64,000 nucleotides of DNA, from the NCBI GenBank assembly GCA_030539275.1, contig JAUNSK010000011.1, forward strand, positions 50,830 to 114,829, written 5' to 3'. Shown here piece after piece: positions 33,360-42,300 of this stretch. Each line of letters begins with the position of its first letter. The stretch's first letter is position 1. The translations under genes were made by a program, and so were the position numbers. Source of the stretch: Oscillospiraceae bacterium (GTDB lineage: Bacteria > Bacillota > Clostridia > Oscillospirales > Ruminococcaceae). The notes under the pieces are model-generated. The model did not search any database. It was not told the origin of the DNA and worked only from the letters and a program-made list of their open reading frames with translations.

Positions 33360-34814
33360 ATGAAAAAGACAATATTAATTCTGCTCTGTGCATCATTGCT
33401 TGCATCTTGTACTGCCTGTAATGATAATAACGGCAGTCCGGCCGCTCAGACAACCGTTACAGGTTATGTAAACAAAGAAACTATAACCAGCATTTCAGAT
33501 GAAAAAGATATAGATGAAAAGGAAGAAAGCGATCCGGGTCTGGTGACTTCTGAGGTATCTTGTTCTCAGATAACGATCAGACAGACAGTTCTTGCTGATC
33601 AGGATAATATAAAGATAACCGCTGATGGACTGATCTATGACGAAGATGGTGCAAAGGTCATGCTCACGCTCGAAAATAACCGTGATGAGGACTTATCATT
33701 TTACTGTGGCGGCACCAACTCTGTCAACGGTTACATGATCGATGACGCAAATATGAGTCTGATAGTAAACGCCGGCGAGAGTCTGCAGGGAAGTGTCTGC
33801 TTTGATTATCGGGAACTGGCCGGATTTGGCATTACAGATATTGCTGATTTTGAGCTGCAATTCGAGATCTGCAGTGCTGTTCGCACTTCCTGTCCGACAC
33901 CGCTTGATACGAAGCAGATAGACCCTATCTGGCCTGAGCCTGTAAATATTAAAACCTCGGTATATGATTCATACGATTACAGCATTGATACTTATTTGGA
34001 ACAGCTGAAAACCGGTCATTACAGTGATTATTATTTCAAAAGCGTAGATTATTTATCTGAGGACGAAGTATACAGCAAAGGCGATATCCGTGTGATATCA
34101 GAAGCACTTACTACAGATGAATACGGTGAAAAGACTGTTATGCTTGAAGTTGAAAACAACAGTGATCATATGATAGATTCCAGTGCGCAAAACATACGCA
34201 TAAACGGACTGATACTTACAGGCAGCAATGGATTAAACAATTTTGTATGCCCGGGAAAACGCGCTGTACTTTATATTCCAGTTTCTTATGCTATATGTGA
34301 TGATGCCAGAGAACCATTTGGTATCAAAGAGATACAGAAAATTGATATGACCTTCACCGCTGCCGAAGCCGAAAATGACGAGTGCATTGATAACGGACCG
34401 ATAAGCATTGCTTTTTCAGAAACCGTTTTACCATTTGACAGCACAGGTGATCAGGTGTACAACAGCAATGGAGTGAGGATCATCTCAAAAGGAGTAATTG
34501 ATGATCCTATTTGCTACTATAAGTTTGATCTTCTTTTGCTTGTCGAAAATAATTCCACACACACAATAAGCTTTGATAACTATTCTTCCAGTATTTTTGT
34601 GAACGGATATGAAGCTACAAGTGATACTTCCTTTATAAAAACCCCGCCCGGCGCAAGCAGCGCTGTTGCCGTCAGTATTTCGAAAGAACAGTTCAAAAAA
34701 GATGATTTTGAACTGGAATCATTATCAGATATAAAAAATATTACGCTAAGTACCGTGATCACAAATGAAGATATGAGCAGTGAAGAAAAATGCGAAATTT
34801 CTATAGATTTCTGA
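33360..34814 (+). CDS. Lipoprotein with three tandem immunoglobulin-like domains
   Basis: 484 residues. The signal peptide ends at a lipobox (SLLASCTAC), so it is probably lipid-anchored. After a low-complexity acidic linker, three related domains of about 110-130 residues follow, each opening with a strand such as IKITADGLIYD, IRVISEALTTDE or VRIISKGVIDD and then a LEVENNSDH-like segment and an xxNGxxx loop (VNGYMID, INGLILT, VNGYEAT). They look like beta-sandwich repeats. No catalytic motif is seen and the function is unknown. It is monocistronic and followed by a good terminator. Confidence 0.8.
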   Translation: MKKTILILLCASLLASCTACNDNNGSPAAQTTVTGYVNKETITSISDEKDIDEKEESDPGLVTSEVSCSQITIRQTVLADQDNIKITADGLIYDEDGAKVMLTLENNRDEDLSFYCGGTNSVNGYMIDDANMSLIVNAGESLQGSVCFDYRELAGFGITDIADFELQFEICSAVRTSCPTPLDTKQIDPIWPEPVNIKTSVYDSYDYSIDTYLEQLKTGHYSDYYFKSVDYLSEDEVYSKGDIRVISEALTTDEYGEKTVMLEVENNSDHMIDSSAQNIRINGLILTGSNGLNNFVCPGKRAVLYIPVSYAICDDAREPFGIKEIQKIDMTFTAAEAENDECIDNGPISIAFSETVLPFDSTGDQVYNSNGVRIISKGVIDDPICYYKFDLLLLVENNSTHTISFDNYSSSIFVNGYEATSDTSFIKTPPGASSAVAVSISKEQFKKDDFELESLSDIKNITLSTVITNEDMSSEEKCEISIDF

Positions 34815-34856
34815 TCTTAAGTATTGAACATATATTATTAATATAATGTCTTTGAA

Positions 34857-34890
34857 GAGAAAACCGTCTGTTTCGGTTTTCTCTGATTTT
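34857..34890 (+). terminator. Terminator of the lipoprotein gene
   Basis: GAGAAAACCG (34857-34866) pairs with CGGTTTTCTC (34874-34883), followed by a T-rich stretch. Confidence 0.85.
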
Positions 34891-34995
34891 ATATATTTTT
34901 CTGTTTATTTGTACATAAAAAATCCGCTGACTTGATCTGGAGTTATTCCAATTTTCGTGGTGAGCAAAATTAATAAAATTTTTATGATTCGTCAG

Positions 34996-35024
34996 TTGAT
35001 TTCTGAAATATTTTACAGTATAAT
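34996..35024 (+). promoter_or_regulatory. Promoter before the 124-residue membrane protein
   Basis: TTGATT (34996-35001), 17 bases, TATAAT (35019-35024). Confidence 0.65.
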
Positions 35025-35120
35025 TATAATAAATTATTTCTAAATATTGTTTATTGCGTCTGACAAGCTATAAGCATAAAAATCTGTTCTGTTAAAAAAA
35101 GTTGAATGAGGTGACAGCGA

Positions 35121-35495
35121 ATGAAAAGTCTGCCCGATTTTGTTGTCAGACTGTTATCTGTTTTATCATTGCTGCTCTTCGTTTTTATAATTATTTTAAT
35201 ATCTCTGTGGAAATCTTCTCTCCCATGTCCGGATACAAAACTTAAACTTACCCGCTTAATGATCCGCAACAATGAACTGAATGGCAAAAATATAAGCATA
35301 TGCGGCGACTACTTCGGAGATCCGTTATCTGTCGGCATGAAAGATAACGATACTTATAAAAGAATTTACTGTGCAGGACATACATACACAAAGTTTATGG
35401 GCATGTATGACAGCCAGTACTACAATATTGCAGTTTATTACAACAGCGAAGGCATTATTACTGATGCTGAGATTTGTCTGCAAAAAGGAGGTTGA
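35121..35495 (+). CDS. Unknown small membrane-anchored protein
   Basis: Not recognised. 124 residues. A single N-terminal membrane helix (about residues 10-30) is followed by an extracytoplasmic domain of about 90 residues with two Cys (ISICGDYFGD, RIYCAGHTY) and a C-terminal Cys. GAGGTGA lies upstream of the ATG. A second small unknown gene follows 44 bases on and may be cotranscribed. Confidence 0.65.
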   Translation: MKSLPDFVVRLLSVLSLLLFVFIIILISLWKSSLPCPDTKLKLTRLMIRNNELNGKNISICGDYFGDPLSVGMKDNDTYKRIYCAGHTYTKFMGMYDSQYYNIAVYYNSEGIITDAEICLQKGG

Positions 35496-35539
35496 AAGTA
35501 AAACAGCCAGGACATTTCATTATAAAGAAGGTGAAATTT

Positions 35540-35962
35540 GTGAAAATTTTGGATATGATAGTAGACTGCCCATTTGAAAAATGTGAAGCAAAGTTAAAAC
35601 TGCATTATCAGACAACGGAATCAGACAAATTCAGAAAGCTATATAATGAGCTTAAATACCTGCAGATCACTTCCGAGCTCCCCAAAGACTTCTATATCTT
35701 CATTAAAGCCTATAAGGAAACCGATGATGAGGATATCGAAATTAAGAACTTTGATGAAAATGATCCCTCGTTATATTATGATGTCAGCGGCTACGAGTCA
35801 GGCAGTGATGTCATTTACTCAATAGCAGCCTCAAGCTATAATGATTTCATTCAGTACAGTCCTGATGAAAAGACACTGGAGAAATTTTCTCCCGAAACCA
35901 TCCTTGCACATTGTCTATGGGAAATTACATACTATGGTTATGAGGACAATGCAAAAAAATAA
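35540..35962 (+). CDS. Unknown acidic 140-residue protein, GTG start
   Basis: Not recognised. Start chosen at GTG 35540 (reads KILDMIVDCPFEKCEAKL after the initiator), with AGAAGGTG six bases upstream; the frame is open further upstream, but without a ribosome site and through basic low-quality sequence. The protein is acidic and soluble. Its size and composition resemble small immunity-like or DUF-type proteins, but I cannot name the family. It ends before a terminator. Confidence 0.6.
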   Translation: MKILDMIVDCPFEKCEAKLKLHYQTTESDKFRKLYNELKYLQITSELPKDFYIFIKAYKETDDEDIEIKNFDENDPSLYYDVSGYESGSDVIYSIAASSYNDFIQYSPDEKTLEKFSPETILAHCLWEITYYGYEDNAKK

Positions 35963-35985
35963 CGACACAATAATTTAATTTATAT

Positions 35986-36019
35986 AAAACAGTATCTTCA
36001 CAGGTACTGTTTTTTTTAT
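35986..36019 (+). terminator. Terminator after the small acidic protein gene
   Basis: AACAGTA (35988-35994) pairs with TACTGTT (36005-36011), followed by a T-run. Confidence 0.75.
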
Positions 36020-36120
36020 TTCATATCACAGCAAAATCTCATGGATTCCTAAAACTTAAGGCATAACAGATGCCATTTATGCATTTCACCCCTCTTAAAA
36101 TACAGCTTACCTTTAATCTC

Positions 36121-36149
36121 TTGAAGTGGTTATGCCTGTGACGTATAAT
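36121..36149 (+). promoter_or_regulatory. Promoter of the hydrolase-LytTR operon
   Basis: TTGAAG (36121-36126), 17 bases, TATAAT (36144-36149), then GAAAGGGG before ATG 36181. Confidence 0.65.
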
Positions 36150-36180
36150 ATGGACATACGAAAAGAAAGGGGTAATTCAT

Positions 36181-37464
36181 ATGGGAATTATTATTTTACT
36201 TGTACTTACAGCCGCAGAAATATTTTTTATGGTATGGAATCTGAAAACAAAACGAAATCATGCTGCAGAAAAATCAGTCGCAGATATTGCAGAAGCTGTA
36301 ATATTTGCAGTACTCAGCTTTACCGGCATCCTTATGTGGGGCTTTCGTTATTACACCATTGCAGCATTTCTCACAGTGTTTGCTATCTCAGGCATGATAA
36401 CTCTTATAAGAAGAAAAGAAAAGAAATATAAGAAATGTTCAACGATCAGCAAGACTGTATGGAAGATAGTGATCTTCTGCCTTGCAGTGTTCCCTGCTGT
36501 TCTTTTTCCTCAGTATAAACTGATTGAACCTACCGGAGAAAGCAATGTCGCTGAGAAAACGTATGTATTTACTGATACATCACGAAAAGAAGAGTTTTCG
36601 GACCAGGATATAAACAGAAACATAACCGTTGAGGTTTATTATCCGGAGGATCTCGCAGGAAAATGTCCTCTTGTTGTTTTTTCACACGGTGCATTCGGAT
36701 TTTACGGATCAAACGAATCAACATTTACTGAACTTGCATCCAACGGGTACATCGTTGCCAGCATCAATCATCCATATCACGCTTTATTTGATACCGAAGC
36801 CTACGGAAGGCTTGTCACATTTGATCAGGAGATAGTTCAGAAATCAAGGGAATTTGAGAATCAGGATATGTCAGATGAGGAATTTAAGCTTTCACACAGG
36901 TGGCTTAAACTTCGTGTGGATGATATGAACTTTGTTATAGATACACTTAAAAACGAAGCTTCAGAGGGTACAGACGATATTCTTTCAATGATCGACACAA
37001 CGAAGACAGGTGTTTTCGGACACTCACTCGGCGGTGCAGCATCTGCGCAGATCGGACGTGAAAGAGCTGATATTGATGCAGTTATAGTTGTTGACGGAAC
37101 TATAATCGGTGACGAACTTGAGTACAAAGACAACAAGATCATATGCAGCACACAGCCATATCCTGTTTATATCCTTGACATATTCGGAGAAAATCACTAT
37201 AATGAAGCTCAGCAGTACGCTGATATGTATCCTAATCTTGTGTTGTCTGAGTATTCAGATAAGGTCCGGAATATCGTGTTCAGAGGTGCAGGACACCTGA
37301 ACATGACTGATTTGTCTATGTTTTCGCCTATGCTTGCAAAATTTCTTGGAACAGGCGATGTAAACAGCAGAGAATGTCTCACATCGATGAATGGCGTTAT
37401 CCGTGAATTTTTTGACTGGCGTCTGAAGGATGCTGCAGAACCAGATTTTAAAGAGGAGTATTGA
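36181..37464 (+). CDS. Membrane-anchored alpha/beta hydrolase (PAF-acetylhydrolase/dienelactone hydrolase-like)
   Basis: 427 residues. Three to four N-terminal membrane helices (about 1-115) precede an extracytoplasmic alpha/beta hydrolase domain. It has VVFSHGAFGFYGS as oxyanion segment, the nucleophile elbow VFGHSLGGAASAQ (Ser near 282), an acid probably in VYILDIFGE, and the His in FRGAGHLNMTDLS. The length and order fit the PAF-acetylhydrolase-like family; the ester or lipid substrate is unknown. A LytTR regulator starts three bases after its stop, followed by a DUF3021 membrane protein, so all three form an operon. Confidence 0.88.
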   Translation: MGIIILLVLTAAEIFFMVWNLKTKRNHAAEKSVADIAEAVIFAVLSFTGILMWGFRYYTIAAFLTVFAISGMITLIRRKEKKYKKCSTISKTVWKIVIFCLAVFPAVLFPQYKLIEPTGESNVAEKTYVFTDTSRKEEFSDQDINRNITVEVYYPEDLAGKCPLVVFSHGAFGFYGSNESTFTELASNGYIVASINHPYHALFDTEAYGRLVTFDQEIVQKSREFENQDMSDEEFKLSHRWLKLRVDDMNFVIDTLKNEASEGTDDILSMIDTTKTGVFGHSLGGAASAQIGRERADIDAVIVVDGTIIGDELEYKDNKIICSTQPYPVYILDIFGENHYNEAQQYADMYPNLVLSEYSDKVRNIVFRGAGHLNMTDLSMFSPMLAKFLGTGDVNSRECLTSMNGVIREFFDWRLKDAAEPDFKEEY

Positions 37465-37467
37465 TTT

Positions 37468-37905
37468 ATGGATGTTCTCATCGAGATTAACTCTGAAATT
37501 GATAATGACCGGGTCATTATTGAATGTTCTCAGGTAACTCCCGATATTGAAGAGATAAAATGCTTTGCAATGTCAAAGCAAAAATATATAACCGGACGTA
37601 TCGATGACCAGATACACAAACTACAGCCATCAGATATATTTTATTTTGAAGTTGTTGACGAAAAGGTATTCGCATACACAAAAAATGCAGTATATGAAGT
37701 AAAAAGCCGCCTTTATGAGCTTGAAAAATCTTTTTCAGGCTGCGGCTTCTTACGCTGTTCAAAATCTGTGCTGCTGAACATTTATCTTGTCGAAAGCTTC
37801 AGCCCGGCGCTAAACGGAAGATTCTATGCAGTTATGAAAAATAAAGAAAAGCTTATTGTATCAAGACAATACGTTTCAGACTTCAAAAAAGCAATACTGG
37901 GATAA
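37468..37905 (+). CDS. LytTR-domain DNA-binding protein
   Basis: 145 residues. A short N-terminal region precedes a LytTR domain (about residues 45-143), with features such as HKLQPSDIFYFEVVDEKVF, YELEKSFSGCGFLRCSKSVLLN and LIVSRQYVSDFKKA. There is no receiver domain, which is the pattern of LytTR proteins paired with small membrane partners. It is embedded between the hydrolase and a DUF3021 protein, the common LytTR-DUF3021 pairing. It probably autoregulates the operon. Confidence 0.92.
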   Translation: MDVLIEINSEIDNDRVIIECSQVTPDIEEIKCFAMSKQKYITGRIDDQIHKLQPSDIFYFEVVDEKVFAYTKNAVYEVKSRLYELEKSFSGCGFLRCSKSVLLNIYLVESFSPALNGRFYAVMKNKEKLIVSRQYVSDFKKAILG

Positions 37906-37917
37906 GGAGGAACAAGT

Positions 37918-38358
37918 ATGAGTTTCAGATCTTTTTTTATTAAAAATGTTCTTATGCCGTTTTTTACTATCACAGCATGTGTTTCAGTTGCTATGGGGAT
38001 ACTGGGAATGATTTTTTATTCAGATATTTTTCTTCCCTATTCAGTATTGTTTGCACCGGCGCTGTACGGCATAGCAACATCATTCCCGTCACTTATTATG
38101 TATTCTAAAAATGAACTTACGGTGAGACAGGTAGTTATCAGAAAGATAATACAGGGCGTTACAATAGAAGCTACTGTCCTGTTGTTGAATTTAGCAGGCG
38201 GCAATATTAAAAATGCCTCAGTTGCAGTATCTATTGCTGTTACTGTCCTGGTCATTATGCTGGCAGTTAACGCTATCAGGTATATAAATGACAAGCGAGT
38301 CGCCAGTGAACTCAATGAAGCACTAAAAAAAATAAATAAGCGTGGAACAGACAGATAA
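37918..38358 (+). CDS. DUF3021 family membrane protein
   Basis: 146 residues with four predicted membrane helices and a basic cytosolic tail. The order and spacing after a LytTR gene are typical of DUF3021, whose members are thought to modulate the adjacent LytTR regulator. AAGGAGG precedes the ATG. The 180-base gap that follows contains no gene I can support; AAAATAAACCGC...GGTGGTTTTTT near 38370-38430 is at best a weak terminator. Confidence 0.85.
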   Translation: MSFRSFFIKNVLMPFFTITACVSVAMGILGMIFYSDIFLPYSVLFAPALYGIATSFPSLIMYSKNELTVRQVVIRKIIQGVTIEATVLLLNLAGGNIKNASVAVSIAVTVLVIMLAVNAIRYINDKRVASELNEALKKINKRGTDR

Positions 38359-38547
38359 AATAAAAAAATAAACCGCTCTCAGTCATAAGCAGGCTACAGC
38401 AGCCGCACTTATAATTGAAGGTGGTTTTTTTCATGCCGGACAGAAGAGAACAGCTTGTGTCTGTCCGGCTTAAATATATTAATATATATCTTTTGAGACC
38501 CCGTGCAAAAGAAGAACATATATTATTATCAGGATCTCAAGGAAACT

Positions 38548-38976
38548 TCAGTAGTGATGTTCCTTATCAGAATCCTCCTTGGTTTCATGTACAGTACCAA
38601 ACGGATGCTGAGGCGGTGCGTATACTGATGACAGTTTCAGTTCCCTGCATGATGCATTGACAATATTATGCCATGTTCCTGCAGGAACCAGAATGGCATC
38701 ACCGCATGAAACATTTGATACAAACTTCATATCTTTCCTGCAGGAACCCATAAATACCTTTGCGCTTCCACACTCTATCCTGATGAGCTGATCTACATCG
38801 TCATGCATTTCAACACCGATCTCTCCATCACGTCCGATGTTCATAAGAGTCATCTGAAGATTATCACCTGTCCACACTGCAGTCCTGTAATTCTTATTTT
38901 TATATGACTGATACGGCATATGAATAATAACCGGACCGGGGCCAAGATCAAACCCTTTACAATGCTTTTTCTCCAT
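38548..38976 (-). CDS. Cupin-domain protein
   Basis: 142 residues forming one cupin barrel. The first metal motif is VEMHDDVDQLIRIECGSAKV (His/Asp/Gln-type), and the second is GDAILVPAGTWHNIVN. The family includes sugar isomerases, epimerases and small sensing proteins. The tail (HPFGTVHETKEDSDKEHHY) is rich in His and acidic residues. It is monocistronic and opposes its neighbours. The substrate is unknown. Confidence 0.88.
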   Translation of the reverse strand: MEKKHCKGFDLGPGPVIIHMPYQSYKNKNYRTAVWTGDNLQMTLMNIGRDGEIGVEMHDDVDQLIRIECGSAKVFMGSCRKDMKFVSNVSCGDAILVPAGTWHNIVNASCRELKLSSVYAPPQHPFGTVHETKEDSDKEHHY

Positions 38977-39080
38977 AGCTACCCTCCTCTCAGGTTGCTG
39001 TTAATATTTTATGCAAAGCATCCTGTAATGGTGAAATATGCAGTTTAAAGCATAAGACCGATGGAGAAGTATCTCATTTA

Positions 39081-39109
39081 TTGACTTATAATAATGAATA
39101 ATATATAAT
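39081..39109 (+). promoter_or_regulatory. Promoter of the MATE transporter gene
   Basis: TTGACT (39081-39086), 17 bases, TATAAT (39104-39109), giving a leader of about 100 bases that contains a full terminator hairpin. Confidence 0.8.
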
Positions 39110-39121
39110 TATAAATATTTG

Positions 39122-39203
39122 TATCCTGGCAAAACATTATCAATAATTCTATGCCGGATAAAACTGCAGATCAAAACCGTCTGCAGTTTTATCCGGTTTT
39201 TTC
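39122..39203 (+). promoter_or_regulatory. Putative transcription attenuator in the MATE leader
   Basis: A perfect 17-bp stem (39154-39170 with 39180-39196, CCGGATAAAA/TTTTATCCGG at its base) is followed by TTTTTT and then directly by GGGAGG and ATG 39215, so it is a complete terminator just ahead of the gene. TATCCTGGCA (39122-39131) can instead pair with TGCCGGATA (39152-39160), opening the 5' arm. A 23-codon ORF (ATG 39151) runs through the hairpin and overlaps the MATE start. This suggests conditional read-through, induced by ligand or by a stalled ribosome. Confidence 0.7.
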
Positions 39204-39214
39204 GGGAGGTTCTT

Positions 39215-40570
39215 ATGAATAATGAAAAAAATCTGACACAGGGAAATATCCTATACTCTCTGTTGGGATTTGCCCTGCCTGTACTGCTGGCTTTGTTTCT
39301 TCAGTCATTGTACGGTGGTGCTGATCTCCTTATAGTGGGACATTTTTCAGATACAGCAGACGTATCAGGAGTTGCTACAGGCAGCATGCTGATGCAGACA
39401 ATTACTATGGTCATTACAGGTCTGTCAGTAGGAATAACTGTCCTTGTAGCCAGAAAAACAGGTGAAGGAAAAAACAGTGATGCAGGACGTACGATCGGCT
39501 CAGGGATCTGTCTTTTCGGAGTATTTGCAGTCATCCTCACTATTGTTTTAGGCTTCTTTTCTGATATAGCTGCACAAATACTTCATGCGCCGCCTGAAGC
39601 ATTTTCTTCTACAAGTTCATACATAAAGGTATGCGGACTCGGATGTATTTTTATTATAGCATACAATCTGCTTGGTGCAGTTTTCAGGGGACTTGGTGAT
39701 TCCAGAACACCGCTCATCACAGTATGTATTGCATGTTTTCTGAATATAGCCGGAGATCTTATTTTTGCAGGTCTGCTGAATCTCGGTGCATTCGGCGCTG
39801 CGCTTGCAACCGTTATATCCCAGGGTGTAAGTGTTTTTATTTCACTTGTTATTATTTCACGCAGACCGCTGTCATTTGAAATGAAAAAGGAGTATGTCCG
39901 CTTCGATTCTGAAATAATCAGAAGTGAGCTTAAGCTGGGTATCCCGATAGGCCTTCAGGAAATGCTGGTAGGCATGTCATTTTTACTTATCCAGACTATC
40001 ATCAATTCGATAAATGTGACAGCTTCTGCAGGAGTCGGAGTTGCTGAAAAGGTATGTGGATTCATCATGCTTGTTCCGTCTTCATACATGCAGTCAATGG
40101 CAGCCTTTGTTGCACAGAACAAAGGTGCCGGAAAACACGACAGAGCTGTCAGGGCTCTGTTGTGCGGTATCGGCACCTCTCTTATTGTCGGAGTGATAAT
40201 GGCTTCGTTCACATTTTTCCATGGTGATATTCTTGCTCATATATTTTCAAAAGACACTCAGGTCATACAAGCCGCTCATGAATACCTCAAAGCGTATGCT
40301 ATCGATACCATATCAACTTCAATACTTTTTTGTATGATAGGATATTTCAACGGCTGCGGCAATACAGTGTTTGTTATGCTTCAGGGAATAGTCGGCGCAA
40401 TTGGTGTACGTGTCCCCGCAGCTTTTGTTTTCAGCAGACTCAGGCACACAACACTGTTTCTGATAGGACTCAGCACTCCTGTAGCAACAGTTGTACAGAT
40501 TACTATGTGTGTGATTTTTTATATGTATATGAAGAAGAAAACTTCACTGCAGTCTGTAAAAATAAATTAG
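39215..40570 (+). CDS. MATE family multidrug/Na+ antiporter
   Basis: 451 residues from ATG 39215 (GGGAGG five bases upstream); the frame stays open upstream through the attenuator but those residues are not a plausible N-terminus. Twelve membrane helices in two related halves are present. MATE signatures include GFALPVLLALFLQSLYGGADLLIVG, split over helix 1, then GLSVGITVLVARKTGEG and the second-half counterpart SMAAFVAQNKGAGKHDRA. It exports cationic drugs or metabolites. Its leader suggests induction by its substrate. Confidence 0.93.
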   Translation: MNNEKNLTQGNILYSLLGFALPVLLALFLQSLYGGADLLIVGHFSDTADVSGVATGSMLMQTITMVITGLSVGITVLVARKTGEGKNSDAGRTIGSGICLFGVFAVILTIVLGFFSDIAAQILHAPPEAFSSTSSYIKVCGLGCIFIIAYNLLGAVFRGLGDSRTPLITVCIACFLNIAGDLIFAGLLNLGAFGAALATVISQGVSVFISLVIISRRPLSFEMKKEYVRFDSEIIRSELKLGIPIGLQEMLVGMSFLLIQTIINSINVTASAGVGVAEKVCGFIMLVPSSYMQSMAAFVAQNKGAGKHDRAVRALLCGIGTSLIVGVIMASFTFFHGDILAHIFSKDTQVIQAAHEYLKAYAIDTISTSILFCMIGYFNGCGNTVFVMLQGIVGAIGVRVPAAFVFSRLRHTTLFLIGLSTPVATVVQITMCVIFYMYMKKKTSLQSVKIN

Positions 40571-40636
40571 CCTGTGATCAGATCAATCAACAAATCTGAT
40601 TAATATAAATACCGGTTTGTACGTGGTTATCCAACC

Positions 40637-40807
40637 TTAATTGGTTCTGCTTTCTATTATATGAACACGTATACATTCAGCCTTTACCTTTTCATAATTT
40701 CTTATCGCATTAATAAGCTTTGTCAGCGCGACAGCAATACATGCAATACCCATTGAACAAGTCAGTACCAAAATAACAATCAGAAAGATAACAGTTTTAC
40801 AATCCAT
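40637..40807 (-). CDS. 56-residue single-span membrane protein (short paralogue of the next gene)
   Basis: ATG 40807 to TAA 40637, 56 residues. One membrane helix (about residues 5-30, VIFLIVILVLTCSMGIACI) is followed by YEKVKAECIRVHIIES. That tail matches YVKVKAVCVRVDTVFN in the protein encoded 38 bases upstream on the same strand, so the two are related and probably cotranscribed. The ribosome site is weak. The role is unknown. Confidence 0.6.
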   Translation of the reverse strand: MDCKTVIFLIVILVLTCSMGIACIAVALTKLINAIRNYEKVKAECIRVHIIESRTN

Positions 40808-40844
40808 TATAGTCACTTCTGTCAGTTTAATATTTTTAATGAAG

Positions 40845-41267
40845 TTAAAATATTTTCTTTACTGTATAATACAATATGTACATTCCTACGCTCAGCCACA
40901 GCACACCGAGTATTACCGAGCAAATATGAGCATTCTTATATACTGCGTATATTTTTTCAGGTTTTTGGGGACAGACATATATGATCTTTTCAGTTCCTGT
41001 CGGTATTTCGACACTTGATGTTCCTTTACTCATTGCCGATATATATTTTGTCTCTCCGAAATAATACTGCCAGTACGGCTTATACATTCTGTACGTGTCG
41101 CCTTCTGAATCCGTATTAAAGACCGTATCAACACGTACGCATACAGCCTTGACCTTTACATATCTGCGTCGTGCATACAGCATCCTTAATACCGGTACAA
41201 GCGGGCCGGCAAAACCCAGAGAAAAATAAATTATAAGCATTATCACTGAACCTGCCTGAAAAGACAT
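40845..41267 (-). CDS. Small membrane protein resembling DUF3592
   Basis: 140 residues from ATG 41267 (GGAGGG six bases upstream; the frame is open further upstream without a site). An N-terminal helix (about residues 6-28), a soluble middle of about 75 residues (KVKAVCVRVDTVFNTDSEGD, YKPYWQYYFG) and a C-terminal helix (about residues 115-135) are visible. This layout resembles DUF3592 proteins. The function is unknown. A shorter relative follows at 40637-40807. Confidence 0.7.
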   Translation of the reverse strand: MSFQAGSVIMLIIYFSLGFAGPLVPVLRMLYARRRYVKVKAVCVRVDTVFNTDSEGDTYRMYKPYWQYYFGETKYISAMSKGTSSVEIPTGTEKIIYVCPQKPEKIYAVYKNAHICSVILGVLWLSVGMYILYYTVKKIF

Positions 41268-41349
41268 ATACATCCCTCCAATTATAAAATATTTCATGTT
41301 TACACATTTTATAACATAATTATACTCCATACCCCGTTATATTTCAACA

Positions 41350-41393
41350 AAAAAGTCCGGCGAGTCATTTCTCCACAATGTTGACTCGCCGGA
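41350..41393 (-). terminator. Terminator of the membrane-protein/MarR operon
   Basis: 12-bp perfect stem, TCCGGCGAGTCA (41356-41367) with TGACTCGCCGGA (41382-41393), followed by a T6 run on the minus strand. Confidence 0.9.
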
Positions 41394-41421
41394 TCAATTA
41401 TATTATCCGGGTTTTATTATT

Positions 41422-42282
41422 TCAGGCTGTTTTATCTTTTGCAGCAATCTTTTCAAAAATCACCACACCTGCAGTCAGGACTAATGTATCGGTACCGCTT
41501 CTTATCAGCATCTGGGCTGCCGTATCAGCCATTATAAGTACAATAAAGCTGTTGAACCACATCCAGTTCACACCTGTCATCAATACCGGGGTCAGGATAT
41601 AGAAATGTTTGTGTCTTATAAAAACCGGTCTTAACAGAAAATAAATAAAACCGAGGGTTATTCCGAAAACTGCAGTCCATATCATAGTCTGTACCGGATA
41701 ACGGTCTGCATTGCTAGCATACAGACCCGTGTAATTTCCTGCAGTTCTTGCAGCAAAGATCATGACAGCTATGAGTAAAATACCAGAAAGCATTTTCTTT
41801 GCAGGCAATCTGCAGCCAGATGTATCACAGGATGATAAAGCTGACCTGTTCTTCAGAAATACTATCCCTGCCGCAATACCGAACAGAAATACCGGAACGG
41901 CATCGCCAAGTCCCATCCAGAACTCATATATGATAAAGTCCTTCCCGTACTCATCAAACGGCGAAGAATCTACTATAACCTCCTGCATGCCTGTAATATA
42001 CAGCAGTCCTGCAGACAACCCGTAACGAAGTCCGGTCCCGGATGCACTTAGTGTACTGTTTTTTCCGAAATATCTTATAATAAACAAAGCGTATGAAAAT
42101 ATAAAAATAAAATAGAAGCTTGCAACAGCAGGAAATCCGAAAGCTTTTACAAATATGCTGTCCATAGTTGTATCCGAAATATCTGCTCCCGGACTCGGCA
42201 GAAGGTTGTGTATAATGATCGAAGTCAGCGTACCCGCAAGCACCATTACAATACTGAGAATATTACGTTTTTTGTTATTCAT
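41422..42282 (-). CDS. Unknown polytopic membrane protein regulated by a MarR repressor
   Basis: 286 residues with seven or eight predicted membrane helices and no soluble domain. No family motif is recognised; the acidic segment VDSSPFDEYGKDF lies in a loop after the third or fourth helix. It follows the MarR gene by 18 bases in the same direction and shares its promoter, so it is probably the structural gene controlled by that regulator. MarR-linked membrane proteins are often exporters or stress factors; anything more specific would be a guess. Confidence 0.75.
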   Translation of the reverse strand: MNNKKRNILSIVMVLAGTLTSIIIHNLLPSPGADISDTTMDSIFVKAFGFPAVASFYFIFIFSYALFIIRYFGKNSTLSASGTGLRYGLSAGLLYITGMQEVIVDSSPFDEYGKDFIIYEFWMGLGDAVPVFLFGIAAGIVFLKNRSALSSCDTSGCRLPAKKMLSGILLIAVMIFAARTAGNYTGLYASNADRYPVQTMIWTAVFGITLGFIYFLLRPVFIRHKHFYILTPVLMTGVNWMWFNSFIVLIMADTAAQMLIRSGTDTLVLTAGVVIFEKIAAKDKTA

Positions 42283-42300
42283 AATGTTGTCTCCCCTTTG

